DNA of 36,306 nt from Bacteroidales bacterium (GTDB lineage: Bacteria; Bacteroidota; Bacteroidia; Bacteroidales; UBA12077). Below, piece by piece: positions 26,601-35,169 of the stretch. The notes beneath the pieces are model-generated. The model was given only the letters and a program-made list of their open reading frames with translations, was not told where the DNA came from and searched no databases. The translations under genes were made by a program, and so were the position numbers. Every line of letters starts with the position of its first letter. Position 1 is the first letter of the stretch. The DNA lies in assembly GCA_028282785.1 (NCBI GenBank), contig JANQHE010000007.1, positions 1 through 36,306 of the forward strand, in the 5' to 3' direction.

Positions 26601-27743
26601 AAGTTTTAAACGTTTCCCTATAGCTTCATTAATGCCATTGGTTACAAAATGCGAATAAGATAAACTATAACCCTTAACAAATTCATTACGTAAATTATAA
26701 ACAGAGATATCAGTTAGTGCCTTTGCCCCTGTCAAATCTTCTCTATTTAATCCTCTTGTGAACCTAACAGTACCACCATTCCAGTTAATAGATCTTAGCT
26801 TCTTTGTTTCAACAACATACTCAACTTCATTATATTCGGTAAACCAGACCGTATAGCCATATTCACATCTATAATAATATTTCTTGTGACCTCTTTGCTC
26901 ATAAGTTATTTCTTCATCATCATATTCAAAATTAATTACATTACCTTTAGCATCAGTTACCGAACCAAGCAGCCACGATGAATTGTAGGTCTTTGTATAG
27001 ATATCTTTTTTTTCAGGTACCTTCCAATTAGGGAAAGTTACTATTGTTTTACTTTCTTCAGCCTTGTTAAAATAATATTTAATGCCCCTTGCATCGATAA
27101 CGGTAAAAGCGGTAATAGAACCGTTGCTATCCATCTCTTTAGTAATAACAATATCACTTTGCGGTATTAAATGGACATTTTCATCTTTATCAAAAGCAAA
27201 CTTGAAATTTAAGTTTAAACAGTTAACATAAAAATAATCGGGCTGGGTATCGATAGTCTGATTTCGCACCCCATTGAAAATTCCACTACTAATATAATTT
27301 GTTATATTACCGTTTTGAAATAGGCCCGTTCTATATTCATTTTGATTTTCATGATAATATCCGGTAAAATCGTTTTCATATACTTCCAAATAATGAAATC
27401 CGTCATCAGGTAAACCTTGTACCGACCTCGTTATAAGCCCACCTGCATTGAGTGACCAGCCTAATCCAACCCAACTAGCTATATCTTCAACCTTATTTCC
27501 CTTTGCATGGTAGCTTATGGTAACAGGTATACTTAATTCTTTTTGCTTAATGGTATAAAACGGAATTTGTATCTCTGGTATACCCGTATAGTGGCTAACC
27601 GGGAAATCGATATATTCCCCTAAGGCCGATGCTGTTGGTGATGGCGGCATTATATTTACATTTGATACATTGGAATCGTCTTGTCCAAAACAGATATTGT
27701 TAGTAACTGTAATTATCAATAGTATTTTTATTATTTTTCTCAT
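23634..27743 (-). CDS. YD/RHS-like surface protein with C-terminal CARDB and BACON domains
   Basis: This 1369-aa protein has a signal peptide (MRKIIKILLIITVTNNICFGQ). The N-terminal half resembles the SpvB/RHS N-terminal shell region of Bacteroidota proteins: PSPTASALGEYIDFPVSHYTGIPEI, IPVTISYHAKGNKVEDIASWVGLGWSLNAGG. A jelly-roll, carbohydrate-binding-like stretch lies near residues 930-1080 (SFEGEEEDLMS... KIWFDDLRLYP). Only a few YD repeats follow (YTYDPLVGMTSQTGPD, YIYDDFGRLEFVKDHHGN). Next come a CARDB domain (about 1160-1275, NSGNLVSNACKLYIYISDD) and a BACON domain (about 1280-1360, NVNWTILSSTWLTLS... GTITISGG). It lacks the RHS core (DPxGR-type) and has no toxin tail, so it is probably a surface-exposed structural or adhesin-like companion of the RHS gene upstream. 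The exact domain limits are approximate. Confidence 0.82.
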   Translation of the reverse strand: MRKIIKILLIITVTNNICFGQDDSNVSNVNIMPPSPTASALGEYIDFPVSHYTGIPEIQIPFYTIKQKELSIPVTISYHAKGNKVEDIASWVGLGWSLNAGGLITRSVQGLPDDGFHYLEVYENDFTGYYHENQNEYRTGLFQNGNITNYISSGIFNGVRNQTIDTQPDYFYVNCLNLNFKFAFDKDENVHLIPQSDIVITKEMDSNGSITAFTVIDARGIKYYFNKAEESKTIVTFPNWKVPEKKDIYTKTYNSSWLLGSVTDAKGNVINFEYDDEEITYEQRGHKKYYYRCEYGYTVWFTEYNEVEYVVETKKLRSINWNGGTVRFTRGLNREDLTGAKALTDISVYNLRNEFVKGYSLSYSHFVTNGINEAIGKRLKLESVQEYGESTTKPSYIFHYNTKQLPSRLSISQDYWGYYNSNVTQSKTKTYYYPDYYDETLRSQHCIFPLKTYTGTEEFIDGADRNCNEDDIFACLLEKVDYPTGGYSQFNYELHEFQNPDNLFDLGSNIKGGGIRIESITHSEDGSQFIEKKYHYELSSDASTTSGKIAQLPQYAKNWTSGLSCDPEDFPSQISFETHSLSGLGTTHGSHVGYTEVKEEITGNGYTWYKYKMPGAFGVDEDVYVDGSPIYTRSEMKIYDYQVSTFCNNPPTYFTRDCEISQPYPPNSNLDWYRGLLEEVTVYDNTSNKVQKTVNTYKIKAVEKISSVFSQKEGSMTLYCGQGSSRRSKTRYSYFFAEYDIISPWVVQSSVTKYTYNSQDDTKYNSKATNYKYEGSGHKQLTSIITSDSNGEELKTEFKYPVSFPNDLVTYSMANSVNNLMNYPIETIQYKNNKVITSTINRFGCYDCVMNPQGFLFGGNFMLNKTYKLETNVPLSNYQEVTSNFTIDSRCKEQINIDAYDNYGNILQYHKINDNNQSFIWGYGRQYPIAKVENAVSNETFFTSFEGEEEDLMSLVIDDCVTTRSYSGDRSLEYTLSNPSQSIWERRYEVFKLKPVISGLPKRYRYSGWVYSNGPKAVVSLYFKKANGVYNSVGNANTTVTNQWIYVEGEYTLPATFDGSTVTDLTLWVYGSDNSGKIWFDDLRLYPADAQMTSYTYDPLVGMTSQTGPDNKKATYIYDDFGRLEFVKDHHGNVINKYTYHYKGEPVNEFTEDFVDLSVSRITCPTAVNDNETTIDVDVSIRNSGNLVSNACKLYIYISDDANLDAGDIKLAEQDVGTLINAYDRGYIINLTLPANLSLGTHYIIAKIDADNQNDESNEANNTMAGQFNYVETPSAILAVNKSAIIFRNGVYSTTFNITSNVNWTILSSTWLTLSSNSGSNNQTITVSGNEVLGDQTGTITISGGGITRTINVTQIGDPGGPGDPLQIE

Positions 27744-27791
27744 TTTTGTTTTAAATTTTTTATATCATTCTCTTTTATTCAAAGAAACTAA

Positions 27792-27929
27792 TTAGGGCAA
27801 ATTATCTTTAACATACCTTACCCAGAGAGCATCATTCTTATCTGCATTCCAAAAACCTACTCTATTTTCAAAATACTTGATACTAAAATACCCGTATAAA
27901 GTATCATCTTTTCTTACAGAAATACTCAT
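27792..27929 (-). CDS. Small 45-aa protein overlapping the candidate immunity gene
   Basis: ATG at 27927-27929 overlaps the stop of the preceding gene by 4 bp (ATGA), the usual sign of translational coupling, and the frame ends at TAA 27792-27794. The product, beginning MSISVRKDDTLYGYFSIKYFENRVGFW, is aromatic and charged, with no signal peptide and no family I recognise. Its place directly after a candidate immunity gene suggests either an accessory part of the toxin-immunity unit or a remnant of another immunity gene. The short length lowers confidence. Confidence 0.5.
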   Translation of the reverse strand: MSISVRKDDTLYGYFSIKYFENRVGFWNADKNDALWVRYVKDNLP

Positions 27930-28378
27930 CTTTTTTTAAATAAATATGGATATTCTTTTATCATAAAAGCATTTATATCAGCTAACCTTGATTTAAAGTT
28001 TGGCTTATCGAAAAAACCTTGAATTAAGGACAGGTTTTTGTAGAGTAAATCAGATATATAACTAATCTGCTTTTTGTAATATTCTTCAAGTTCCTTTTCT
28101 CCGGAGAGTTCATTATGATAATAGTTAAATTCTGAAAACTTTATTTCCAGAAATCTAAATAAATTAAATAAACTAATTCCTTTATCTTTAAAGGTTGAGC
28201 TAAACAAAGTTGGTTGAAAATCTCTTCTGTATTTTTCAATTTTTAACATAAAAGTATCAGACCAAAACTCTATTGAATAATCATCTTTAGTATTTACCTC
28301 ATTCCTTTTTACAAAACCATGTTTTTTAATTAGTTTTGAGAAACATATATCTATGTGTTTTAGAATTTTTTTATTCAT
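27926..28378 (-). CDS. Candidate immunity protein for the RHS toxin
   Basis: This 150-aa cytoplasmic protein runs from the ATG at 28378; a GTG one codon earlier is also open. It has no signal peptide and is predicted mostly helical, with FSKLIKKHGFVKRNE, YSIEFWSDTFMLKIEKYRRDFQPTLFS and a Lys-rich C-terminus. I do not recognise the family. The case for immunity rests on position: it starts 7 bp after the stop of an RHS protein with a variable C-terminal domain, codirectional, exactly where cognate immunity genes lie in polymorphic toxin loci. Its stop overlaps the next small gene by 4 bp. The lack of a secretion signal fits neutralising a toxin that acts in the cytoplasm. Confidence 0.6.
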   Translation of the reverse strand: MNKKILKHIDICFSKLIKKHGFVKRNEVNTKDDYSIEFWSDTFMLKIEKYRRDFQPTLFSSTFKDKGISLFNLFRFLEIKFSEFNYYHNELSGEKELEEYYKKQISYISDLLYKNLSLIQGFFDKPNFKSRLADINAFMIKEYPYLFKKR

Positions 28379-28385
28379 CACTTAA

Positions 28386-31300
28386 TTATTTTATATATAC
28401 GCGTATTCCACTACTAGTTGTAATGAATCTAGGCATTTTAAATTGAACCAGTTTCGAGAAATCATCAGCCCATTTATAGCCATGCCGTGTTAAGTAATCT
28501 ATTTCACGAGCTAATACTGATTTAGGATCTAACATTGCTGGGTTAAACTCTCCAGCAAAAACTACATCATCCCCTCTTTTAATTACATCTATAAGAAAAT
28601 TTTCATTTTTTGCCCATGTCCATGCATCATCTGTAACGTTAAGAAAATTTGCACCAACTTTTTTCGCATATTGCCTATACGTTGCTCTTGGTCCAATTAC
28701 AGATACTCCTTTAGATGTAGCTTGTTTCGTTGTCTGTCTAACCATATTTGCAGAGGCTGTTCGTGTAGTCCCTCCAATACATGCTTTCAGGCCAGCACAC
28801 TCAGCAACTCCTAAACCAATATGAACAGCAGCCATAAAATAATTCCCATCTTCCCAGGCTTCTCCTGATCTTTTAGCTGATCCCCATACAGGTAGATAAT
28901 GTTGCCAGTCACCAGATTTGAAATAATCGCTCCAACCAACAGCATTTTCATAACTAAATACTTTTTCTAAATAGTTTGATGGCGTATCGTACCAAGAGGT
29001 TGCGGTAGACTTCTCTTTGTAATGAATGGACATTGTTTTCCCGGCAAACTTACCATCTTTGAAATTGTAAATTACCATATTGCTTCCACCAAGCTCTGAC
29101 CTGCGCACTAAATTTCCATTTACTACATCGTATTCAATCTGTCCATCAGGATCAATTACCCTTATTGGATTGTTAAAGAATGCCCCATAAAGAGTTACAT
29201 TATATTTATTTTCAACAATAGGGTCCGACACATGCCATCTTCCCAATTCAGGGTCATACATCCTAGCCCCATAATCTAACCATCCTAATCCTAATTCTTC
29301 ATGCAACTCCTTACCATTATATAAATATTGGTTTGGTTTTATCCCACTTGTGCGTTCACTTAATCCCAGCATTTGCATACCAAATGGGAAGTAGCTGTCT
29401 TCCTGTACAATTTCGGCTGTACCATTATGATCATAATCGGCAAATACCACCCGGTTATTTCCTAAATGGTCTTTTAAGAAATATTCGTAATTTATTTCAC
29501 CAGCATCGCCAAAGGTTATTCGGCCTTCGGGGGTTAAAATATATTCCAGGTTAAAAGATTCTGTAGTACTACCTCCTGGTAATACAGGATACCGAATATG
29601 ATGTAAATAATTAAACGGACCAATGTAATGTCGTGTATCTCTAATTGGTAAAACATTTAAACTATTGCTTAGCTTATTGCCAGTAGCATCATAATCGATA
29701 CTAAAGTGTTGTGTACCTTTAGAAACAGATGCAAGCAGATTAAGGGTATTATAATTAAAATTTAAAGCCTTATTAGCATCATCGATCATATTCCCGTTAT
29801 CATCGTAAAGGTATTCTGTTCCGGCACTGCCCGCTACGCCATCGTTAAATCCGAGATTAGCACTACCTACTGCAGCATCACCAACCGCCACCAGTTTATT
29901 TCCATTGTATACATAATCCAGGTTATCAATTTCTCCATTCTCTGCTCCGGCATTACGCGAAATACTTTCAATGTTGCCATTTAAATCATAGGTAATTCCC
30001 TGCACATCATATAATCCGTTTGTCCAATTGGAATTATCGCCATAATAAGCATCGGTTAGTCGATTAATATCATCATATTTAAATCCATACCCGCGTTTTT
30101 TCTTGAAAGTTCCGTTGGTATTCCAATACATACCGGTTATATTTCCATTGTAGTTTTCTTCTATGGTTGGATCAATGTTTGTAACCGGATTGTTATAAAC
30201 CAGCTCCATACCAAATAAATCTTTACTATTGCTTAAGTCTGCATCGTTTACTTTAGTTAGCCAGCCACGAATATTGTATTTGTAATCAACCTCCTGTAAG
30301 TAATTTGAACCTCCATCTTCGGAATGCATTTTCTTGGCAATCTGCTCACCGTTTTCGTTGTATTCATAGGCAGTCATCAGAACTTTGTCAGCACTGTTAT
30401 TTCCATACTGGTGGTAATGATGGGTTAAACGGCCTGCATGGTCGTATGCATAAAATTCCCAGATATTTTTTTCAACCGGGTCTAAACTTGCATCTATTGT
30501 ATGAGTTAATTTTGTTTGCGTTACTTTACCCACAAAATCATATTGTGTTGTCAGAATATCGAAACCACTTAAATGATTTTCTGCTATAGTTTGAATTATT
30601 CGCCCATACTCATCATAATAATTTACAGTTACATAATATTCCGATTGATCAAGATTCCAAACTAAAGTTCCTGTTACTTGATTTATGGGTTTAGTTTCTC
30701 TCGTTACTGCATCGAAACCTGAAGGTAAACTATAATTATAACCATATGAGCTTAAACTGTTATAATTATCATAATAGATTACTGTTAGTAAGTCAGATTC
30801 TGTAATTGCAGCTTCCGAAGGATAGCTACTATTTAGCGTGTATTTATATGTTTCACTGGTATTTATACTTTCGTAATGAGTACCATGATTTTTAAAAGCC
30901 GTAACTAACTGGTTATAGTTAGAACCGGTTATTTGAACAATACCAGTTATTATTGGGCGGTTCAAGACATCATATTTGGTAAAGCTCCATTTGCCCTGAG
31001 ATCTTAAATTACCATCCTGGGTCAATATTAATCTGTCTCTATTATCATAAATCATTAAAACTTCATCAGCTCCAGGTATTTTCTTCTTAATCATCCTGCC
31101 CTTTTCATCATATTCATAATAATAAATTAACTCACTTAAACTTGCTGGTGTTAAGGATGTACCTGCCTGATTTGTTGCTTTAGGAGGCAACACATAACGC
31201 AGACGATCGAAATCATCGTAAATATAATAAGTCAATAAATCAGCGTTTCCATCACTGGTTTTCTTTAAAATAGTTTTCCCGGTTAGATCCACAAATTCTA

Positions 31301-32096
31301 TAACCGAATGGTCATTTTCGTCAATTGTTTCGTTTTTAAACAAATTACCGACAGAGTACGTACCTGTATTTGTACAATTTCCTGAATTATCAACAGTCCA
31401 AATTATAACACCATCGGAAACTGTATTGGTTAAATAATTCATGTCAACAGTATGCCCTGAATTAGGTATACTTCCGTCGTGTGGTTGCCAATCGGCTCCC
31501 GGTGCTCCCTTTTCTAATACACGGTTTAACGGAGAATTGTCAAACACTTTCTCGGCAAAAGGATAAGCAGAATTAGCAATATCCGACTGGTTATTATAAT
31601 AAAAACCTTGTTCGCCTGCAGCTTCTCCACGAAAAGCACCATTTTGAGATTTAACCGAATAAGGTAAATATTCACGAACCTGCCTTCCTAAATGATCATA
31701 TTCAATATGTAATACGATATCCTTTTTTGCAGGACTGCCTTGTTTTATAACCGTTTGAACTTGTCTACCCAATCCATCAAAATAATTAAAAACTGTGCTT
31801 TTTTGTTCTACTGCCAAATAATCAATACTGTTCTCAGTAGAACCAGAAATTAGCGCTGTTTCAGTTTTAACAAAATTATGGTCAAAATGATTATCAGATA
31901 CTGCAAAATAATCGATTTGAGCCGTAAACTTTGTTCCTGCCGGGGCATGAAAACCAGGGCTCAATATTATCTTCCTTTTTGCAACCACTGTAGTATCGCC
32001 TGTTATAGGTTCGCTTAACGTAATATTTTCTTCAAGCTGCCCAAAAACAGTAGCGGTAAGAATAAGGTTTAAACCTAGGGTTAGTAACTTTCTCAT
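28386..32096 (-). CDS. RHS/YD-repeat protein with C-terminal toxin-like domain
   Basis: This 1236-aa protein has a signal peptide (MRKLLTLGLNLILTATVFG) and a Bacteroidota 3-coathanger-like stack (ILSPGFHAPAGTKF). Next is a DUF6443-type segment with VFNYFDGLGRQVQTVIKQGSPAKKD and YDHLGRQVREYLPYS. Many YD repeats follow, and the RHS core ends with YFLKDHLGNNRVVF, SYFPFGM, YLYNGKEL and GARMYDPELGRWHVSDP. The motif PIRVIDPDG (near 975-985) fits the P-x4-DP-x-G boundary after which RHS tails vary. The last 250 residues differ: a linker with a GLGVAECAGLKAC hydrophobic patch, then SVIGPRATYRQYAKKVGANFLNVTD and RGDDVVFAGEFNP, ending in basic FITTSSGIRVYIK. I do not recognise this tail as a known toxin family. 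Its role as a toxin is inferred from architecture and from the candidate immunity gene 7 bp downstream. Confidence 0.85.
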   Translation of the reverse strand: MRKLLTLGLNLILTATVFGQLEENITLSEPITGDTTVVAKRKIILSPGFHAPAGTKFTAQIDYFAVSDNHFDHNFVKTETALISGSTENSIDYLAVEQKSTVFNYFDGLGRQVQTVIKQGSPAKKDIVLHIEYDHLGRQVREYLPYSVKSQNGAFRGEAAGEQGFYYNNQSDIANSAYPFAEKVFDNSPLNRVLEKGAPGADWQPHDGSIPNSGHTVDMNYLTNTVSDGVIIWTVDNSGNCTNTGTYSVGNLFKNETIDENDHSVIEFVDLTGKTILKKTSDGNADLLTYYIYDDFDRLRYVLPPKATNQAGTSLTPASLSELIYYYEYDEKGRMIKKKIPGADEVLMIYDNRDRLILTQDGNLRSQGKWSFTKYDVLNRPIITGIVQITGSNYNQLVTAFKNHGTHYESINTSETYKYTLNSSYPSEAAITESDLLTVIYYDNYNSLSSYGYNYSLPSGFDAVTRETKPINQVTGTLVWNLDQSEYYVTVNYYDEYGRIIQTIAENHLSGFDILTTQYDFVGKVTQTKLTHTIDASLDPVEKNIWEFYAYDHAGRLTHHYHQYGNNSADKVLMTAYEYNENGEQIAKKMHSEDGGSNYLQEVDYKYNIRGWLTKVNDADLSNSKDLFGMELVYNNPVTNIDPTIEENYNGNITGMYWNTNGTFKKKRGYGFKYDDINRLTDAYYGDNSNWTNGLYDVQGITYDLNGNIESISRNAGAENGEIDNLDYVYNGNKLVAVGDAAVGSANLGFNDGVAGSAGTEYLYDDNGNMIDDANKALNFNYNTLNLLASVSKGTQHFSIDYDATGNKLSNSLNVLPIRDTRHYIGPFNYLHHIRYPVLPGGSTTESFNLEYILTPEGRITFGDAGEINYEYFLKDHLGNNRVVFADYDHNGTAEIVQEDSYFPFGMQMLGLSERTSGIKPNQYLYNGKELHEELGLGWLDYGARMYDPELGRWHVSDPIVENKYNVTLYGAFFNNPIRVIDPDGQIEYDVVNGNLVRRSELGGSNMVIYNFKDGKFAGKTMSIHYKEKSTATSWYDTPSNYLEKVFSYENAVGWSDYFKSGDWQHYLPVWGSAKRSGEAWEDGNYFMAAVHIGLGVAECAGLKACIGGTTRTASANMVRQTTKQATSKGVSVIGPRATYRQYAKKVGANFLNVTDDAWTWAKNENFLIDVIKRGDDVVFAGEFNPAMLDPKSVLAREIDYLTRHGYKWADDFSKLVQFKMPRFITTSSGIRVYIK

Positions 32097-32188
32097 ATTT
32101 GTTAGATTATTAGTATCAAGATATGAGAATCAAGAGCTATTAGCTGTTAGTTCTTAGCTAAAAGCAAATCTTGAAACTCTATCTCTGT

Positions 32189-33592
32189 TTATTTCATTAA
32201 TTTTTTTAATTCTTCTATTTCATTTTTTAATTCGGTATAATCACTGTGTTGCTTTTCAATTAATTCTTTTTGGTTATCAATTTCTTTTTGTTGTTCAATT
32301 GTATGTAATGTCAATTCCTCTATCTTCTGTAAAAGCTTGGCATTCATTTCACCAACGGAAATACCGTTCGCTTCTACTTCTTCGGTTGTAGGAATTTCAG
32401 GTAAGTGTTTGTTTTCTTTAATGTAGGAATCGAGTTCCTGTAAAGGCATCAGGTTGTAATCGTCTTCGAAAACGAAATCGGCCCAACCGTCGTTGGTGAC
32501 AATAACTTCCTTGGCTCCAATGGTGCCATTAACCGAAAGCTGGTGTGTTGGGTTAGTAGTTCCGATGCCAACATGCCCAATACTATTTACTATTAAACCA
32601 GTTACAGCTCCATTACTTCCTCTTACCCATAGTGGATATGAATTAGAGGTATTATCTGTTGTTGTTATAAGTAGTCCCGATCTTCCACTACCAGTTCCAG
32701 AATTCCTTATATGTGCGGTATAAGCTGCACCCGATTCTAAAATATCTAATTTATACCCAGGATTTGTATTTCCAATTCCGACTTTACCATTATAATTTAT
32801 AAACAACCTAGTTTTAGCACCAGTAATATAAGCATCTGTAGTAGCAAAATACATTTTTGTCCCATAAGAACCATCGCTTCTAACATATATGCCTGCTTGT
32901 GCATTTCCTGCATCACTTGCACCCCATGTAATTGCATTTCCAAAATGATCGGAATTTGAGCCAGTGCTTAAGTGAATGGTTCCATAGCTATGACCAGGAA
33001 TCGTTTCGTTCCAATTTGCTGATGCACCTTCAATGTGTAATTTTGTAATAGGATCTTTAGGTCCAATTCCAACTCTTCCAAAAGTATTTACAACGAATGG
33101 AACTTTATCTAATGTTCCATCAAAATCAGTATCAGTTCTTATCGCAAATGCATCACGAGCATCATTTGCATAAATATCCATAACCAAGTGACCATATTTT
33201 CGACCAGTAATAGAAGCGGCAGAAGTTGTTAACCCAGGATTTAGATTAGTTACATCAACATATGGCTTTAACAGCATATAATGATCGCCACCTATATCTA
33301 ATCTCAAATTTCCATTAATTTCCAACTTTTCATCCGGGCTTATTGTTCCAATACCGACATGACCGTTGTGTTGCAGTTTCATCATTACCAAATTGCCAAC
33401 ACTTTGAATTTCGAAACCATTTGCAACGCCTAATCCTTCTCCACCAACTCTAATCCTTGCAATATCATTGAGCCATGATAACCTTACGCTTGCACTACTA
33501 TTATTTGGATTATAAGACACAGGATCTTGTCCAACCAGAATTTGCATAAGTAAAAGGTTTAGGCAGCTAAATAATAATATTTTCTTTTTCAT
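32189..33592 (-). CDS. Tail-fibre-like surface protein (copy 1)
   Basis: This 467-aa protein has a signal peptide (MKKKILLFSCLNLLLMQILVG) and several short repeats of the GNVGIGTTNP type (HVGIGTISPDEKL, VGIGPKDPITKLHI, VGIGNTNPGYKLDI, VGIGTTNPTHQLSV), each followed by beta-rich segments. The C-terminus holds the conserved block GAKEVIVT-x2-GWADFVFEDDYNLMPL, ENKHLPEIPTTEEV and NGISVGEMNAKLLQKIEELTL, ending in a Glu/Lys-rich coiled coil. This resembles trimeric phage-tail-fibre-type proteins common on Bacteroidota surfaces. Function in display or adhesion is inferred. It precedes the RHS gene by about 90 bp in the same direction and shares its C-terminal cassette with the two genes upstream. 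Confidence 0.82.
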   Translation of the reverse strand: MKKKILLFSCLNLLLMQILVGQDPVSYNPNNSSASVRLSWLNDIARIRVGGEGLGVANGFEIQSVGNLVMMKLQHNGHVGIGTISPDEKLEINGNLRLDIGGDHYMLLKPYVDVTNLNPGLTTSAASITGRKYGHLVMDIYANDARDAFAIRTDTDFDGTLDKVPFVVNTFGRVGIGPKDPITKLHIEGASANWNETIPGHSYGTIHLSTGSNSDHFGNAITWGASDAGNAQAGIYVRSDGSYGTKMYFATTDAYITGAKTRLFINYNGKVGIGNTNPGYKLDILESGAAYTAHIRNSGTGSGRSGLLITTTDNTSNSYPLWVRGSNGAVTGLIVNSIGHVGIGTTNPTHQLSVNGTIGAKEVIVTNDGWADFVFEDDYNLMPLQELDSYIKENKHLPEIPTTEEVEANGISVGEMNAKLLQKIEELTLHTIEQQKEIDNQKELIEKQHSDYTELKNEIEELKKLMK

Positions 33593-33711
33593 ATTTTTTA
33601 TTTAAATCAGATTGTAAAGTTTTTTCTTATTTGCTAATATCTTTCTATCATAACATTGATTCGTAATTGGTACTAATTCATTTTTACTTCTTACTCACCA
33701 ATTACTGCCTA

Positions 33712-35169
33712 CTATTTAATTAACTTTTTTAACTCTTCTATTTCACTTTTTAAATAAGAATTAATTTGCTTTTGCTCTTCATTTTCTTTATTAAGTTCAA
33801 TTATATAAAGAGTTAACTCCTCAATCTTTTGCAATAATTTTGCATTCATCTCACCAACGGAAATACCGTTCTTTTGAACTTCTTTTGTAGTAGGAATTTC
33901 AGGTAAGTGTTTGTTTTCTTTAATGTACGAATCGAGTTCCTTTAAAGACATTAAGTTGTAATCATCTTCGAAAACGAAGTCGGCCCAACCATCGTTGGTT
34001 ACAATAACCTCTTTTGCTCCAATTGTTCCGTTAACTGAAAGTTTGTAGGTAGGATTTGTTGTTCCTATGCCAACATTTCCTGTATTAACAACTAAACCAT
34101 GTCCAGTTCCATAATTATCTATTTTTAAAGTAACATCAGAAGTTTCTCCTCTTATCCATGCTGTATTATAAGTTGCTTCAATATCAGGATTTTGAGCAAT
34201 ATATAGCAATCTCTCTCCATATGAATTTGTATTATTCCTTACCTCTAAGTTTGCACCAGGAGATGTGGTTCCAATACCTATTTTTCCTCCAACTGGATTC
34301 AACACTATATCCTGAGCATATCCTGAATAATTATTAAAGGCTTGTAACCATGTATATGTACTACCTCCAATACCGGCATATAACTTTGTATTAGTTGCTA
34401 ATCCAATTGTAGATGATAACATTATGCTAGAATTCGCTTTTAAAGTTTCATAATCTGCCGCAGGTACTCCACCATTGCCTTCGATATGCAGTTTTGTTAA
34501 AGGCCCTGTAGTACCTATTCCAGTATTTCCATCAAAATACACCCTTTTATCAGGATAAATCCTTAATGCATTATCATTATAATCTTTTCCTATATATAAG
34601 TAGTCAAGAGTTGGAATACTGCCTATATTATTACGTGCTAACATTCCAATATTAACAAGATTTACTTCATTAGATCCATTATCGAAGCTTAAATTCATAG
34701 CTTTAATAGCAGCAGCCGAACCACTCTCTCTATGGACAGTATATGTAATCGAAGGTGCATTACCTTTAAGCCTGGCATTTACCGTTGTCAAATTTCCTTT
34801 ATCTATATCCAGGGTATAATTGGGTGATGTTGTTCCAATACCTACATTACCTCCCACCGGATTTAATAATAAATTCTTTGAATTACTTAAATCTGATCTA
34901 TAAGTAGCCTGAATCCAGCCACTTGTATTGCTCCCTCCATTAACTCCAAAATCTAAAACGCTTCCGGTTTGCGTTGATTCAATTCTATATATACCATAAG
35001 TTTGGTTAGTCCCTGAAGTTGCAGGAAATCCTACGACATTTCCTTGAACATTTAATTTTTGAGAAGGGTTAGTATTACCTATACCAACTTCATCACTAGT
35101 ATCTGTAACTTGCCCAAGTACTTTTAAAGTAAATACTAAAACTACGCTTAATAGGATTATTCTTTTCAT
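33712..35169 (-). CDS. Tail-fibre-like surface protein (copy 2)
   Basis: This 485-aa protein has a signal peptide (MKRIILLSVVLVFTLKVLG). Repeats such as VGIGNTNPSQKLNV, VGIGTTSPNYTLDI, TGIGTTGPLTKLHI, IGIGTTSPGANLEV and VGIGTTNPTYKLSV form the central body. The C-terminus has the same GAKEVIVTNDGWADFVFEDDYNLM block as its neighbours, with small changes (KEVQKNG in place of EEVEANG), and a terminal coiled coil. The central parts differ strongly from the other copies while the last 150 residues hardly differ, so the copies look like variable bodies on a fixed stem. The start overlaps the stop of copy 3 by one base. About 120 bp separate it from copy 1. Confidence 0.82.
   Translation of the reverse strand: MKRIILLSVVLVFTLKVLGQVTDTSDEVGIGNTNPSQKLNVQGNVVGFPATSGTNQTYGIYRIESTQTGSVLDFGVNGGSNTSGWIQATYRSDLSNSKNLLLNPVGGNVGIGTTSPNYTLDIDKGNLTTVNARLKGNAPSITYTVHRESGSAAAIKAMNLSFDNGSNEVNLVNIGMLARNNIGSIPTLDYLYIGKDYNDNALRIYPDKRVYFDGNTGIGTTGPLTKLHIEGNGGVPAADYETLKANSSIMLSSTIGLATNTKLYAGIGGSTYTWLQAFNNYSGYAQDIVLNPVGGKIGIGTTSPGANLEVRNNTNSYGERLLYIAQNPDIEATYNTAWIRGETSDVTLKIDNYGTGHGLVVNTGNVGIGTTNPTYKLSVNGTIGAKEVIVTNDGWADFVFEDDYNLMSLKELDSYIKENKHLPEIPTTKEVQKNGISVGEMNAKLLQKIEELTLYIIELNKENEEQKQINSYLKSEIEELKKLIK

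Noticed and set aside
28386-32096. Tandem DNA repeats from the YD motifs
   Set aside because: The YD repeats are diverged protein repeats; the DNA shows no regular repeat unit worth annotating.
32140-32161. Short hairpin TTAGCT/AGCTAA between tail-fibre copy 1 and the RHS gene
   Set aside because: Only 6-bp arms and no T-run on the minus strand; a terminator here is not supported.
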